Assembly: GCF_004187715.1 (NCBI RefSeq)
Contig: NZ_QZWF01000002.1
Location: forward strand, 248,001 to 312,000
Length of the DNA: 64,000 bases
From: Streptomyces sp. F001
GTDB lineage: Bacteria; Actinomycetota; Actinomycetes; Streptomycetales; Streptomycetaceae
Reading direction: 5' to 3'
In this document: positions 1-9,155 of the stretch, piece after piece
Numbering within the stretch: position 1 is the stretch's first letter
How the letters are laid out: every line of letters begins with the position of its first letter
Position numbers and translations under genes: made by a program
Notes under the pieces: generated by a model
Told to the model about the DNA's origin: nothing
Databases searched by the model: none
Seen by the model: only the letters and a program-made list of their open reading frames with translations

Positions 1-2
1 AC

Positions 3-260
3 CCCTGGATGGTGCAGAACAACGCCTCCGTCGCCTGGAAGACGGGCCTGTGGTACTGGAACACCCAGACCGGCCCCGGCACCATGACCGGCCACAACGC
101 CATGGTCAACCAAGCGGGCTTCGGCCAGACGATCCGCAGCATCAACGGCGCCCTGGAATGCGACGGCAAGAACCCCGCGCAGGTGCAGAGCCGCGTGTCC
201 AACTACCAGCGGTTCACGCAGATTCTCGGGGTGTCGCCGGGCGGCAACCTCTACTGCTGA
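3..260 (+). CDS. GH19 chitinase, C-terminal end (start lies outside window)
   Basis: Only the last 85 codons are present; the frame is open to the window edge. The residues match the C-terminal part of the family 19 chitinase catalytic domain: tryptophan-rich VAWKTGLWYW, then GPGTMTGHNAMVN, GFGQTIRSINGALEC and the usual end YQRFTQILGVSPGGNLYC. GH19 enzymes are secreted and hydrolyse chitin with inversion of configuration. The catalytic glutamates would lie upstream and cannot be checked. No terminator-like hairpin is obvious in the 150 bases that follow. Confidence 0.92.
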   Translation, partial: PWMVQNNASVAWKTGLWYWNTQTGPGTMTGHNAMVNQAGFGQTIRSINGALECDGKNPAQVQSRVSNYQRFTQILGVSPGGNLYC

Positions 261-410
261 CGCCGGAGCGTGTTTGACGTACTGCCCCAGGAGCTCTACG
301 AGCCGCCTCGACGCGGATGACGACCAAGGTGATCGGCCGTGGCTGCTGCGTCTTGAGGTTCGTTGGGTAGGGTCATGGCTGATCATTGTCGCTGAGGAGG
401 GGCGTCGAGG

Positions 411-953
411 ATGAGCGGCACGGTGACGGCAGTCAGCAGCAACGGCGAGTACTCGTTCACCAAGCCGAACCGGGACAGCATCACGTTGCTCGCCGGGCTC
501 GGTGTGGAGGGCGACGTACATGCCGGTGTGACGGTCAAGCACCGCTCGCGGGTCGCCCAGGACCCCACCCAGCCGAACCTTCGCCAGGTCCACCTCATCC
601 ATGAAGAACTCTTCGCCGAGGTCGGCGCAGAGGGATTCAAGGTGGTGCCCGGTGACCTCGGGGAGAACATCACCACCCGTGGCATCGATCTGCTCGGCCT
701 GCCGGCCGGCACGCTGCTGCGCATCGGCGAGGACGCAGTGCTGGAAGTGACCGGCCTGCGCAACCCGTGCCTGCAGATCGACAACTTCCAGGACGGACTG
801 CTCAAGCAGGTCGTCGGTCGCGATGAAGCCGGAAACATCGTGCGCAAGGCCGGAATCATGAGCATCGTGAAGGAGGGCGGTGCGGTGCGCCCGGGCGACA
901 CGATCGAAGTAGAGCTTCCCAGCGAGCCGCACCGGCCCCTGGAGCGGGTCTGA
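411..953 (+). CDS. MOSC domain-containing protein
   Basis: A 180-residue protein with the MOSC fold signature: GVEGDVHAG near residue 35, the conserved GDLGENITTRG near residue 83 and the cysteine-containing GLRNPC near residue 117. MOSC domains occur in molybdenum-cofactor sulfurases and in YiiM-type proteins that act on N-hydroxylated substrates; the cysteine here matches the family's conserved Cys. It is a stand-alone MOSC protein, so the substrate is unknown. The ATG is preceded by a GAGGAGG at 394-400. Neighbours give no functional hint. Confidence 0.88.
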   Translation: MSGTVTAVSSNGEYSFTKPNRDSITLLAGLGVEGDVHAGVTVKHRSRVAQDPTQPNLRQVHLIHEELFAEVGAEGFKVVPGDLGENITTRGIDLLGLPAGTLLRIGEDAVLEVTGLRNPCLQIDNFQDGLLKQVVGRDEAGNIVRKAGIMSIVKEGGAVRPGDTIEVELPSEPHRPLERV

Positions 954-1170
954 CGTCGCTCTCGCCTCCCTTCTGCGGCCTCCCGGCGAGTCGATCGAAG
1001 CATTCGCACCACGCCGGGAAGCGCGTTGCGAGTCCGGATCGAGGGCACCGAGACCCAGGCCCTGAGGGGGATCAGTGATCGCCATGCCCGGCATGCCGGT
1101 GGCCGGCCCGTCGGCGCGCCCCGGGCCGCAGGCGTGAGAACTTCGGTCCTGGCGGCGACTGGCGCCCGTC

Positions 1171-1188
1171 AGGTTTTACGTATAACCT
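1171..1188. promoter_or_regulatory. 18-bp palindrome upstream of VOC gene
   Basis: AGGTTTTACGTATAACCT is an inverted repeat with one mismatched pair, centred on ACGT. It lies 33 bases before the start of the VOC gene at 1221, in a locally AT-rich patch, as expected for a TetR- or GntR-type operator overlapping a promoter. No matching regulator is adjacent. Confidence 0.4.
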
Positions 1189-1220
1189 CTCCGGTCAATC
1201 GCACGTCCGGAAAGGCCCCG

Positions 1221-1613
1221 ATGAGACGCATCGCCCTGGTCACCCTCGTCGTCGACGACTACGACGAGGCGATCCGCTTCTACACCGAGGCCCTCGGTTT
1301 CCGGCTCGTCGAGGACGCGCCGCGTCCGGACGGCTCCCGCTGGGTCGTCGTCGCACCCGGGGCGGAGGCAGTCGGCACCGCCCTGCTGCTGGCCCGCGCC
1401 AAGGGCGAGGTGCAGCGCGACCGGGTCGGTGACCAGACCGGCGGGCGCGTCGGCTTCTTCCTGCACACCGACGACTTCGCCCGCGATCATGCCCGCATGC
1501 TTGCGGCGGGCGTGACCTTCCCGGAGCAGCCGCGGCACGAGCCGTACGGCACGGTCGCCGTCTTCCAGGACCTGTACGGCAACCGCTGGGACCTGCTCCA
1601 GCCCGCCGACTGA
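1221..1613 (+). CDS. VOC family protein (glyoxalase/bleomycin-resistance fold)
   Basis: A 130-residue single VOC unit. It starts with the beta-alpha pattern [23 protein letters not shown] and ends with GNRWDLLQP, the usual VOC C-terminal strand with 'D-x-x-GN-x-W'. The ATG at 1221 was preferred to longer in-frame starts because GGAAAGG lies 5 bases upstream and family alignments begin here. VOC proteins bind a divalent metal and act as lyases, dioxygenases or drug-binding proteins; the substrate cannot be told. It is followed 58 bases later by adenosine deaminase in the same direction. Confidence 0.9.
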   Translation: MRRIALVTLVVDDYDEAIRFYTEALGFRLVEDAPRPDGSRWVVVAPGAEAVGTALLLARAKGEVQRDRVGDQTGGRVGFFLHTDDFARDHARMLAAGVTFPEQPRHEPYGTVAVFQDLYGNRWDLLQPAD

Positions 1614-1671
1614 CCTGCTCCTCCGCCCCCGGAGCGCCCCCTTCGAACCTCCCGCCAAGGAAAGACCCGCC

Positions 1672-2745
1672 ATGACTGCTACGCGCGTAGACACAGACGC
1701 CATCCGCCGGCTCCCCAAGGCCGTGCTGCACGACCACCTCGACGGCGGTCTGCGCCCCGCCACCGTCGTGGAGCTCGCGGACGCGGTCGGCCACACCCTG
1801 CCCACCACCGACCCCGACGCGCTCGCCGCCTGGTACTACGACGCCGCGAACTCCGGCGACCTGGTCCGCTACATCGCCACCTTCGAGCACACCCTCGCCG
1901 TGATGCAGACCCGCGAGGGCCTGCTGCGCACCGCCGAGGAGTACGTCCTCGACCTCGCCGCGGACGGCGTCGTCTACGGCGAGGTGCGCTACGCACCCGA
2001 GCTGATGCTCAAGGGCGGGCTGACCCTGCCCGAAGTGGTCGAGACCGTGCAGGAGGGGCTGGCGGCGGGCATGGCCAAGGCGGCCGCCGCCGGGACGCCG
2101 GTCCGGGTGGGCACGTTGCTGTGCGGCATGCGGATGTTCGACCGCAGCCGGGAGATCGCCGACCTGGTGGTCGCCTTCCGGGACGCCGGTGTCGTCGGCT
2201 TCGACATCGCGGGCGCCGAGGACGGCTTCCCGCCCGCCGACCACCTCGCCGCCTTCGAGCACCTGCGCCGCGAGAACGTGCCGTTCACCATCCACGCCGG
2301 TGAGGCACACGGTCTGCCCAGCATCCACCAGGCCCTCCAGGTGTGCGGCGCCCAGCGCATCGGTCACGGAGTCCGCATCACCGACGACATCCACGACCTC
2401 GCGGCCGGCAAGCTCGGCCGCCTCGCCGGCTGGGTCCGCGACCGCCGGATCGCGCTGGAGATGTGTCCCACCTCCAACCTGCAGACCGGCGCCGCCACCT
2501 CCATCGCCGAGCACCCGATCACCGCGCTGAAGGACCTCGGCTTCCGCGTCACCCTCAACACCGACAACCGGCTCGTGTCGGGCACCACGATGACCCGGGA
2601 GATGTCCCTGCTGGTCGAGCAGGCGGGCTGGACGGTCGAGGACCTGCGCACGGTCACCGTGAACGCCGTCAAGAGCGCCTTCATCCCGTTCGACGAGCAG
2701 GGTGCCCTGATACGGGACGTCGTCCTGCCGGGCTACCCGGCCTGA
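1672..2745 (+). CDS. add: Adenosine deaminase
   Basis: A 357-residue metal-dependent amidohydrolase that converts adenosine or deoxyadenosine to inosine in purine salvage. Zinc ligands are visible: HDH at residues 20-22, the HAGE motif near 208 with catalytic Glu, HGVRI near 229, and the NTDN strand near 288 that holds the catalytic Asp. Length is normal for bacterial Add. The start has a good ribosome site (AAGGAAAG, about 7 bases upstream). Its last 13 bases overlap the end of the convergent DinB-type gene, so the two transcripts must overlap. Confidence 0.95.
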   Translation: MTATRVDTDAIRRLPKAVLHDHLDGGLRPATVVELADAVGHTLPTTDPDALAAWYYDAANSGDLVRYIATFEHTLAVMQTREGLLRTAEEYVLDLAADGVVYGEVRYAPELMLKGGLTLPEVVETVQEGLAAGMAKAAAAGTPVRVGTLLCGMRMFDRSREIADLVVAFRDAGVVGFDIAGAEDGFPPADHLAAFEHLRRENVPFTIHAGEAHGLPSIHQALQVCGAQRIGHGVRITDDIHDLAAGKLGRLAGWVRDRRIALEMCPTSNLQTGAATSIAEHPITALKDLGFRVTLNTDNRLVSGTTMTREMSLLVEQAGWTVEDLRTVTVNAVKSAFIPFDEQGALIRDVVLPGYPA

Positions 2746-3242
2746 AGCAGCCCCCGCACATAGGCGGCCTGTCCGACGTGCTGGAGATCGTCGGACAGGA
2801 CGCTCACCAGCCGCACGCCGAGGCTGACCGGCGGGTCCCAGCGCTCGTCCACGATGCGTTCGAGGTCCTTTGCGGTCAGCCCGCGCACGAAGTCGAGCGT
2901 CTGGTCGTGCACGGCGTCGTAGTACCCGGTCAGCAGGTCACCGGAGTCGACCCGCACCTTGGCGACCTTCGCCGAGTTGTGCCCGTATCCCGTGTCGTCG
3001 CGCGGCAGGCCGAGCCCGAAGCGCTTGTCCCAGCCCTGGGCCGGCCAGACCTGGTCGAGCCCCGAGGCGTCGGCGATGTGGTCGTCCTGGACACGGGTGA
3101 GGTGCCAGACCAGCCACGCGATCGAGTTGGCGCGGGCGGAGGGGCGGGCGTTGAGGTCGTCGGCGCCCAGACCGTCGACGACGGCGTGGACTTCTTCCTG
3201 GATGCGGCTGTATCCGTCGCTGAGGATGTCCTTGGCATGCAT
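2733..3242 (-). CDS. DinB / DUF664 mycothiol-transferase-like protein
   Basis: A 169-residue helical protein of the DinB superfamily. The metal-site histidines fit [16 protein letters not shown] near residues 44-59 and the C-terminal DDLQHVGQ near 153-160. Actinobacterial members use mycothiol in thiol-transfer or isomerase reactions, but the substrate of this one is unknown. The ATG at 3242 has GGTGGGG directly upstream; a start 12 bases further out is possible. It lies just downstream of the LysR gene on the same strand. Confidence 0.82.
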   Translation of the reverse strand: MHAKDILSDGYSRIQEEVHAVVDGLGADDLNARPSARANSIAWLVWHLTRVQDDHIADASGLDQVWPAQGWDKRFGLGLPRDDTGYGHNSAKVAKVRVDSGDLLTGYYDAVHDQTLDFVRGLTAKDLERIVDERWDPPVSLGVRLVSVLSDDLQHVGQAAYVRGLLQAG

Positions 3243-3270
3243 ACGCCCCACCATCGCCCATCGGCGGCGT

Positions 3271-4144
3271 TCATGCCTCCAGCAGCGCCATCAGGGCTCG
3301 GGCCGCGGGGCTCGTGGCCTGCGGGAGGGAGGAGGGCGACCGTCTCGTAGAGCGCCTCGCCGGTGCCCTTGAGGGGGAGGGCGGTGAGCGACTCCCGCTT
3401 GTACCGGAAGTGGTGCGGCACGACGGCGACGCCCAGGTTCTCGTCCAGCAGGTCGAGGAGGCTGTGCACCTCGTTCACCTCCAGCGCCACGGTCCGCTGC
3501 ACGCCCGCCGCGGTGAAGGCGGCGTCGGTGATGCGACGCGGCCCCCAGTCGGGATGGAAGTCGACGAACACCTCGCCCCCCAGCTCCTCCGGAGTGACGG
3601 CCGCGCCGGCTGTGGCCAGCCGGTGGGCCGGATGGCACAGGACGGTCATCGGCTCGCTGGTCAGCGGTACGGAACGCAGCTGGTCGGAGTCGGGCTGGGT
3701 ACGGACCGCGAACGCCAGGTCCAGCCGCCCCGCATCGATCTCCTCCGCCAGCGCCCCGGAACCCGCCTGGCGCAACCGGATCTCCACGTCCGGGTGACGC
3801 CGCCGGAACGCGGCGAGCAGCCCGGCGACATCCACCCCGGCGATGCACTGCTCGGTGCCCAGCGCGAGCGTGCCGCGCAGCACGCCCTGCACGGCGGCCA
3901 CGGCCTCGTGTGCCGAGCGCACCTGTGCCAGGATGCGTTCCGCCTCGCCGAGCAGCGCACGGCCCGCCTCCGTGAGCGTCACCCGCCGGGTCGTCCGCAC
4001 GAACAGCGGGGTCTGCAACTCCCGCTCCAGGGCCCGGATCGAGGCGGACAGGCCCGACTGGGACACCATCAGCCGTTCCGCGGCCCGGGTGAAGTGCTGG
4101 TCCTCGGCGACCGCGACGAAGTGCTGGAGGTGGCGCAGTTCCAT
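3271..4144 (-). pseudogene. LysR-family regulator with an apparent 1-base frameshift near the C-terminus
   Basis: A LysR regulator of about 290 residues: winged-helix at the N-terminus (MELRHLQHFVAVAEDQHFTRAAERL begins at 4144), then a type 2 periplasmic-binding-like effector domain. The reading frame is intact until about 3325. There it runs on into unrelated sequence overlapping the DinB gene. Dropping one C from the run at 3323-3325 restores a normal ending, PPQATSPAARALMALLEA, with a stop at 3271. Whether this is a real mutation or a sequencing error cannot be told. It is divergent from the aldo-keto reductase at 4272, its likely target. Confidence 0.8.
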
Positions 4145-4271
4145 GATTGAGAAGCGTACTCGCTGAATTCCATCGGATTCTTCTGTTGGACTGCTGCCCG
4201 TGGGCCGAGAAGGATGGAGAGCGGTTTTTCCCGGAACCGTTTCCTCGTGGGCCAACCTTTCTGGAGTCGCG

Positions 4272-5261
4272 TTGTACACCGCACACCCCGACCGCTACGC
4301 GGACATGCCCTATCGGCGCACCGGACGCAGCGGCCTGAAACTCCCCGCGCTGTCGCTCGGCCTGTGGCACAACTTCGGCCCGGACCGGCCGGTCGAGACC
4401 CAGCGAGCCATCCTGCGGCGCGCCTTCGACCTCGGCGTCACCCACTTCGACCTGGCCAACAACTACGGCCCGCCGCCCGGCGCGGCCGAGGCCGCCCTCG
4501 GCGAGGCACTGCGCGCCGACTTCACGCCGTACCGGGACGAGCTGGTCATCTCCACCAAGGCCGGCTACCTGATGTGGCCCGGCCCGTACGGCGAGTGGGG
4601 CTCCCGCAAGTACCTGTTGTCCTCGCTGGACCAGAGCCTGAAGCGGATGGGCCTGGACTACGTCGACATCTTCTACTCGCACCGCCCCGACCCCGCGACT
4701 CCGCTGGAGGAGACGATGGGGGCGCTGCACTCGGCCGTCCAGCAGGGCAAGGCGCTCTACGTCGGCGTCTCGAACTACTCCCCGGAGCAGACCCGGGAAG
4801 CCGCCCGGATCCTGGGCGAGCTGGGCACCCCGCTGCTGATCCACCAGCCGCGCTACTCGATGCTCGACCGGCGCCCCGAGGAGGGGCTCCTGGACGCGCT
4901 GGACGAGCTGCAGGTCGGCTCCATCGCCTACTCGCCGCTGGAGCAGGGCCTGCTGACCGCCCGCTACCTCGACGGCATCCCGGAGGACTCGCGGGCCGCG
5001 AGCGACAGCCCGTTCCTGAACTCCGACGCCGTGACCGAGGAGCTCGTGGGCCGGCTGCGCACCCTGGACGACATCGCCAAGTCCCGCGGCCAGTCCCTTG
5101 CCCAGATGGCACTGGCCTGGGTCCTGCGCGGCGGCCGGGTCACCTCCGCGCTGGTCGGCGCGAGCAGCCCGCGCCAGCTGGAGGACAGCGTCTCGGCGGT
5201 CCGCAACCTCGACTTCGATGCGGACGAACTGGCCAGGATCGACGCCGCCGTCAAGGCCTGA
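4272..5261 (+). CDS. Aldo-keto reductase, YghZ (L-glyceraldehyde-3-phosphate reductase) type
   Basis: A 329-residue NADPH-dependent reductase of the AKR14/YghZ group. It closely resembles E. coli YghZ across its length: LPALSLGLWHNFG, THFDLANNYGPPPG (catalytic Asp and Tyr), ISTKAGYLMWPGPYG (Lys) and VDIFYSHR (His). YghZ reduces L-glyceraldehyde 3-phosphate and methylglyoxal-type aldehydes. I chose the TTG at 4272 because GGAG lies 5 bases upstream and homologues start 'xYxAxPxRY'; an ATG at 4200 would add 24 unconserved residues. It is divergent from the LysR gene, with a strong hairpin after the stop. Confidence 0.92.
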   Translation: MYTAHPDRYADMPYRRTGRSGLKLPALSLGLWHNFGPDRPVETQRAILRRAFDLGVTHFDLANNYGPPPGAAEAALGEALRADFTPYRDELVISTKAGYLMWPGPYGEWGSRKYLLSSLDQSLKRMGLDYVDIFYSHRPDPATPLEETMGALHSAVQQGKALYVGVSNYSPEQTREAARILGELGTPLLIHQPRYSMLDRRPEEGLLDALDELQVGSIAYSPLEQGLLTARYLDGIPEDSRAASDSPFLNSDAVTEELVGRLRTLDDIAKSRGQSLAQMALAWVLRGGRVTSALVGASSPRQLEDSVSAVRNLDFDADELARIDAAVKA

Positions 5262-5270
5262 CCACCCGAT

Positions 5271-5308
5271 CCGGTGCCCGGAGGTGACCCACCGCCTCCG
5301 GGCACCGG
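5271..5308 (+). terminator. Stem-loop terminator after the YghZ-type reductase
   Basis: A 16-bp inverted repeat, CCGGTGCCCGGAGGTG at 5271 pairing with CGCCTCCGGGCACCGG ending at 5308, with one G-U-type mismatch and a 6-base loop. It begins 9 bases after the stop codon. There is no long T run, which is normal for Streptomyces. Confidence 0.75.
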
Positions 5309-5781
5309 CTTGCCGTGACGGAATTCCGGAAAGGGTTCCCGTCGATGGTCCCGCGGATCTTGACCCGTCCGCGAGCGCCGAAATAGGCGACGGATTCGCG
5401 CCAGGCGAGATATGTCCAGCCACCTTTGATCGGCTGCTCACACAGGGCTGCGGCGAATTCCGCATCCACGTTTCCGGTGGTTCCCCGCCCGCCGTGGTCT
5501 CACTGCCTTCCCACTGGAGACCTCGTCAACGGGAAAACTCGTCGCGGCCACCCGTTCGGCCCCGCTGCAGCCGAAGATCGTGCCCTGCGGCCTGCCCTCC
5601 CTCACCCGTCGCATTCCGGCCAATACGCGCGGTGAATATGCCAAGAGGCTGGCCGGAAAGGCATGGTGACAGTGGTTCAAGAGTGAAGATACTCGAACGC
5701 CAGGGACAGTTTCCCAGCACAGGATCCGCACCGAAAGCGAGGCGCCACCGGCAAGCGAGCAACGTAACGGGGGAGGCGGAC
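5309..5781. other. Non-coding stretch
   Basis: No reading frame here has the codon pattern of the neighbours. Base composition is more mixed than in the flanking genes. The last part must carry the promoter of the gene at 5782; I see no clear -35/-10 pair or repeat. Confidence 0.5.
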
Positions 5782-6192
5782 GTGCACGACGAATTCCTGT
5801 GCCATGTCACGGCGTACGGCACCTGCGGCGGCCGGCGCATCGGCGTACCGCTCGGCACCTACCGGGCCCCCACCCTCGCCCTCGCGCTGTGGTGGCTGCG
5901 GGACCGCGCCACCTGGATCGCCGAGCGGCTGGACCCGCAGCCCGGCGACGGGCCCTACCCGCCGCACGCGCTCGTCCCGGTCGGCGACGCCGTGGCCGAT
6001 GTGCCCGCCGCGCTGCGCGACTGGTGCGCGGACGTGCGTAGGCAGGAGCTGGTCGCCGAGGAGTTGGCGGCCGGGCGGCTGGTCAGGATCGCCACCAGTG
6101 ACGACACCACGGAGTACGAACTGCTCGCCGAATCCGTCGACGCCCTGCGGATGCAGCGCACGATTCCGGCGCTGGTCGTGCCCGTCGCCTGA
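5782..6192 (+). CDS. Conserved hypothetical protein, 136 residues
   Basis: The codon pattern is that of a real gene, but I do not recognise the family. The protein is soluble, acidic and without signal peptide or membrane segment: VHDEFLCHVTAYGTCGGRRIG at the N-terminus, ALALWWLRDRATWIAERL in the middle and an end rich in aliphatic residues (IPALVVPVA). The GTG start is supported by GGGGGAGG 6-13 bases upstream. It ends 70 bases before the FHA-ABC gene, which has its own promoter-like hexamer, so co-transcription is uncertain. Confidence 0.6.
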   Translation: MHDEFLCHVTAYGTCGGRRIGVPLGTYRAPTLALALWWLRDRATWIAERLDPQPGDGPYPPHALVPVGDAVADVPAALRDWCADVRRQELVAEELAAGRLVRIATSDDTTEYELLAESVDALRMQRTIPALVVPVA

Positions 6193-6248
6193 TACGTGCC
6201 GGTGGCTGCGCGGACGGCGCTTTAACAGCGCACATATGGACGAATCGG

Positions 6249-6254
6249 TAGAAT
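6249..6254 (+). promoter_or_regulatory. Putative -10 box for a leaderless FHA-ABC transcript
   Basis: TAGAAT ends 7 bases before the ATG at 6262, so transcription would start at or next to the start codon. There is no Shine-Dalgarno sequence before that ATG. No convincing -35 hexamer is found at the expected spacing; TTTAAC at 6221 is too far away. Confidence 0.35.
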
Positions 6255-6261
6255 TTCCGCC

Positions 6262-8600
6262 ATGGTGGAGCAGCCGGTCGCGTCGACAGCGCCCGAACTC
6301 GTCCTCGAAACCGAGACGGGCTCCACCGTGATGACCCCCGTCCGCGACTACCGCGTCGGACGCGACCCGCTGAGCGACATAGTCCTCGACGACGACCGGG
6401 TCTCCTGGCACCACGCGGTGCTGCGGCCCAACGGCGGCCACTGGACCCTGAAGGACGAGCACAGCACCAACGGCACCTACGCCGACGGCCGCCGCATCGA
6501 CGCATGGGACGTCGGCCCCGGCAGCGTCATCCGCTTCGGCAACCCCACCGACGGCCCGCGCGCCGTCCTCGTCGGCCTCGCCGACCCGGCCCCGGAGCGC
6601 CCGTCGGCGGTCTCCCCCCCGCCCTCACCCACACCTTCCGGGAGCCCACCAGCGTACGGCCGCTGCCCCATCGGACCGTCCGCATCGGCCGCGACGAGGA
6701 CAACGACCTGGTCGTCGACGACCTGCTCGTCTCGCGCCGGCACGCCGAGCTGCGCGCGCACACCGACGGGACGTACGAGATCGTCGACCTCGGCAGCCAC
6801 AACGGCACATACCTCAACGGGCTGCAGGTCACCGCCGCCCTCATCAACCCCGGCGACATCGTCGGCATCGGACACTCGGACTTCTGCCTCGTCGGCGACC
6901 AGCTGCAGGAATACGTCGACACCGGCGAGATCTCCCTCGACGTACAGGACCTCACCGTCGTCGTCGACCGGGGCAGCAAGACGCTCCTCGACGACGTGTC
7001 GTTCCCGGTGGGGGAGAAGTGCCTGCTCGCGGTCGTCGGCCCGAGCGGCGCGGGAAAGTCCACGCTGCTGAACGCCCTGACCGGACAGCGCCCCGCCGAC
7101 CATGGCACGGTCCTGTACGACGGACGCGACCTGTACCACGACTACGCAGAGCTGCGGCAGCGCATCGGCCTCGTCCCGCAGGACGACATCCTGCACGCCC
7201 AGCTGACCGTCCGCAGCGCCCTGACCTACGCCGCCGAGCTGCGCTTCCCACAGGACACCGCCAAGGCCGAGCGTCTCGCGCGCGTCGAGGAGGTGATCCG
7301 CGAACTGGGGCTGGAACAGCGCGCGAACCAGCCCGTGCACAGCCTCTCCGGCGGCCAGCGCAAACGGGTCAGCGTGGCGCTGGAGCTGCTGACCAAGCCG
7401 TCGCTGCTCTTCCTCGACGAGCCGACCTCCGGCCTGGACCCCGGCATGGACCGCTCGGTGATGCACATGCTGCGCGGCCTCGCCGACGACGGCCGGACCG
7501 TCATCGTCGTCACGCACAGCGTCCTCAGCCTCGATGTCTGCGACCGGCTGCTCGTCCTGGCGCCGGGCGGCACGGTGGCCTACTTCGGCCCGCCCGGCGA
7601 CGCCCTCGCCTTCTTCGGCTTCGCCCACTGGCCGGAGGCCTTCGAGGCGTTCGAGCGGGACCGCGACCGGGACTGGGCGGGGGAGTACCGCGACTCGCCC
7701 TTCCACCGGCAGTACATCGCGGACGCGACCGCACAGCCGCGGCGGCCCCGCGAGGGCCCGGTCATCGTCGGCCCGCCGCCCAGACCGCGCCACTGGAGCG
7801 CCCAACTCATCACGCTGGTCCGCCGCTACACGGCCGCGCTCAGCGCCGACCGCACCTTCCTCCTCGTCATGATCGCCCTGCCCTTCGTCATGGGCGGCAT
7901 GGCCCGCGCCCTGGCGGGCAGTGAGCTGACCCGGCGGTCGGCGATGAACGCACTGCTCATCCTCTGCGTCGGCGGTGTGCTCACCGGTGCGGCCAACGCC
8001 GTGCGCGAGATCGTCAAGGAACGTGTGATCTACCAGCGTGAGCGGGCCGTCGGCCTGTCCAGATCGGCGTACCTGATGTCCAAGGTGGTCGTGCTCGGCA
8101 CGGTCACCGTGCTGCAGGCCGTCGTGCTGACCCTGGTCGGCCTGCTCGGCGTCGATCTCAACGCACCGGGCGGACGGGGCGTGGTGATGCCGCCCCTTGT
8201 GGAGATCACCATCGCCGTCGCCCTGCTGGCTTTCACGGCGATGATGCTCGGTCTGGTGGTCTCCGCGCTGGTGCGCAAGGAAGAGGTGACGATGCCGCTG
8301 CTCGTGCTGCTCGCCCTCGTCCAGGTCGTCTTCTGCGGCGCTCTGCTGCAGCTGGACGGTGTGCCGGGACTGGAGCAGGTGGCCTGGCTGGTGCCCGCGC
8401 GGTGGGCGCTCGGCGCGATGGCCGCCACCATCGACCTGGCCCGCGTCTCGCCCGGCGACCTGACCGGCGATCCCCTGTTCGAGCATGCGGTCGGAGTGTG
8501 GCTGCTCGACATCGGCATGCTCGTCGTTCTGTCGGTGGTGTTCGGCTACGTGGTGTCCCGGCTGCTGCGCCGCCGCGAGCCCGTCGTGATGCGGAAGTAG
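6262..8600 (+). pseudogene. FHA-FHA-ABC transporter (Rv1747-like), split by an apparent 1-base deletion
   Basis: About 779 residues once one C is restored in the C7 run at 6614-6620. Domains in order: FHA 1 (GRDPLSDIV, SWHHA, STNGTYADGR, residues about 30-95), FHA 2 (GRDEDNDLVVDDLLVSRRHA, HNGTYLNG, about 135-200), an ABC ATPase (Walker A GPSGAGKS, signature LSGGQ, Walker B LLFLDEP) and a C-terminal ABC2-type domain with about six membrane helices. This is the domain order of mycobacterial Rv1747, a lipid-type exporter regulated by phosphorylation by PknF. As assembled, the frame breaks between the FHA domains. The kinase two genes downstream is the likely partner. Confidence 0.85.
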
Positions 8601-8609
8601 GTCCCGGCC

Positions 8610-9155
8610 ATGGCGAGCCCCGGGTTCCGGCCCACCCACGTCGTCCCCCGGCACGGGATGCCCGCCTGGGAGTCGCCCGACCCCGCCCGGCCCACCGTGC
8701 CCCTCGATCCGCTGCTGCCGGTCCAGCTGGTCGAGCGGCGCGGCGACTGGGGGCGGATCCTGTGCGCCAACGGCTGGTCGGCCTGGGTCGACGGCCGGTA
8801 CCTGGTCGCCGTGCCCGAGGACCCGCCCACCGAGCACCAACCGCTCGCCACCACCGCCGACCCCCGGCCACTGCTCGCCCGCGCGGAGCGGGCACTTGCC
8901 CGCTACCGGGCGGCCGTCGAGGACCTGGCGGCCGGCGGGCTCGACGGCGAGTCCTTCCGCGACCGGACCCAGGGAGCGCGGATCGGAGTGGTCGTCGACG
9001 GGGAGTCCGTGTGGCTGTACGACGCCGAGGGCGGGCAGTGGGCGTACAGCGACGGAGCGCGGCTGAGCACCTACGCGGCGGACGAGGTGCCGCGCGCCAC
9101 CGAGGATCCCGGCCGCGCCCCCACTCGGGTCGTGACATCCGACGGTGAGACCTGA
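8610..9155 (+). CDS. SH3-like domain protein of unknown function
   Basis: A 181-residue soluble protein starting 9 bases after the FHA-ABC stop. The N-terminal third (LVERRGDWGRILCANGWSAW then VDGRYLV) looks like a bacterial SH3-type barrel. The middle is helical (ARAERALARYRAAVEDL). The end contains IGVVVDGESVWLYDAEGG, a second small beta unit. It sits between the exporter and the kinase, and its stop overlaps the kinase start (TGATG), so the three are an operon. An adaptor role between kinase and FHA exporter is inference only. Confidence 0.75.
   Translation: MASPGFRPTHVVPRHGMPAWESPDPARPTVPLDPLLPVQLVERRGDWGRILCANGWSAWVDGRYLVAVPEDPPTEHQPLATTADPRPLLARAERALARYRAAVEDLAAGGLDGESFRDRTQGARIGVVVDGESVWLYDAEGGQWAYSDGARLSTYAADEVPRATEDPGRAPTRVVTSDGET

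Noticed and set aside
1026..1220. Upstream extension of the VOC gene
   Set aside because: The extra 65 residues are Arg/Gly-rich and unconserved, and the true start has a good ribosome site.
5251..5469. A 72-codon minus-strand frame in the gap after the YghZ-type gene
   Set aside because: No ribosome site, no recognisable family, composition unlike neighbours, and it overlaps the terminator hairpin.
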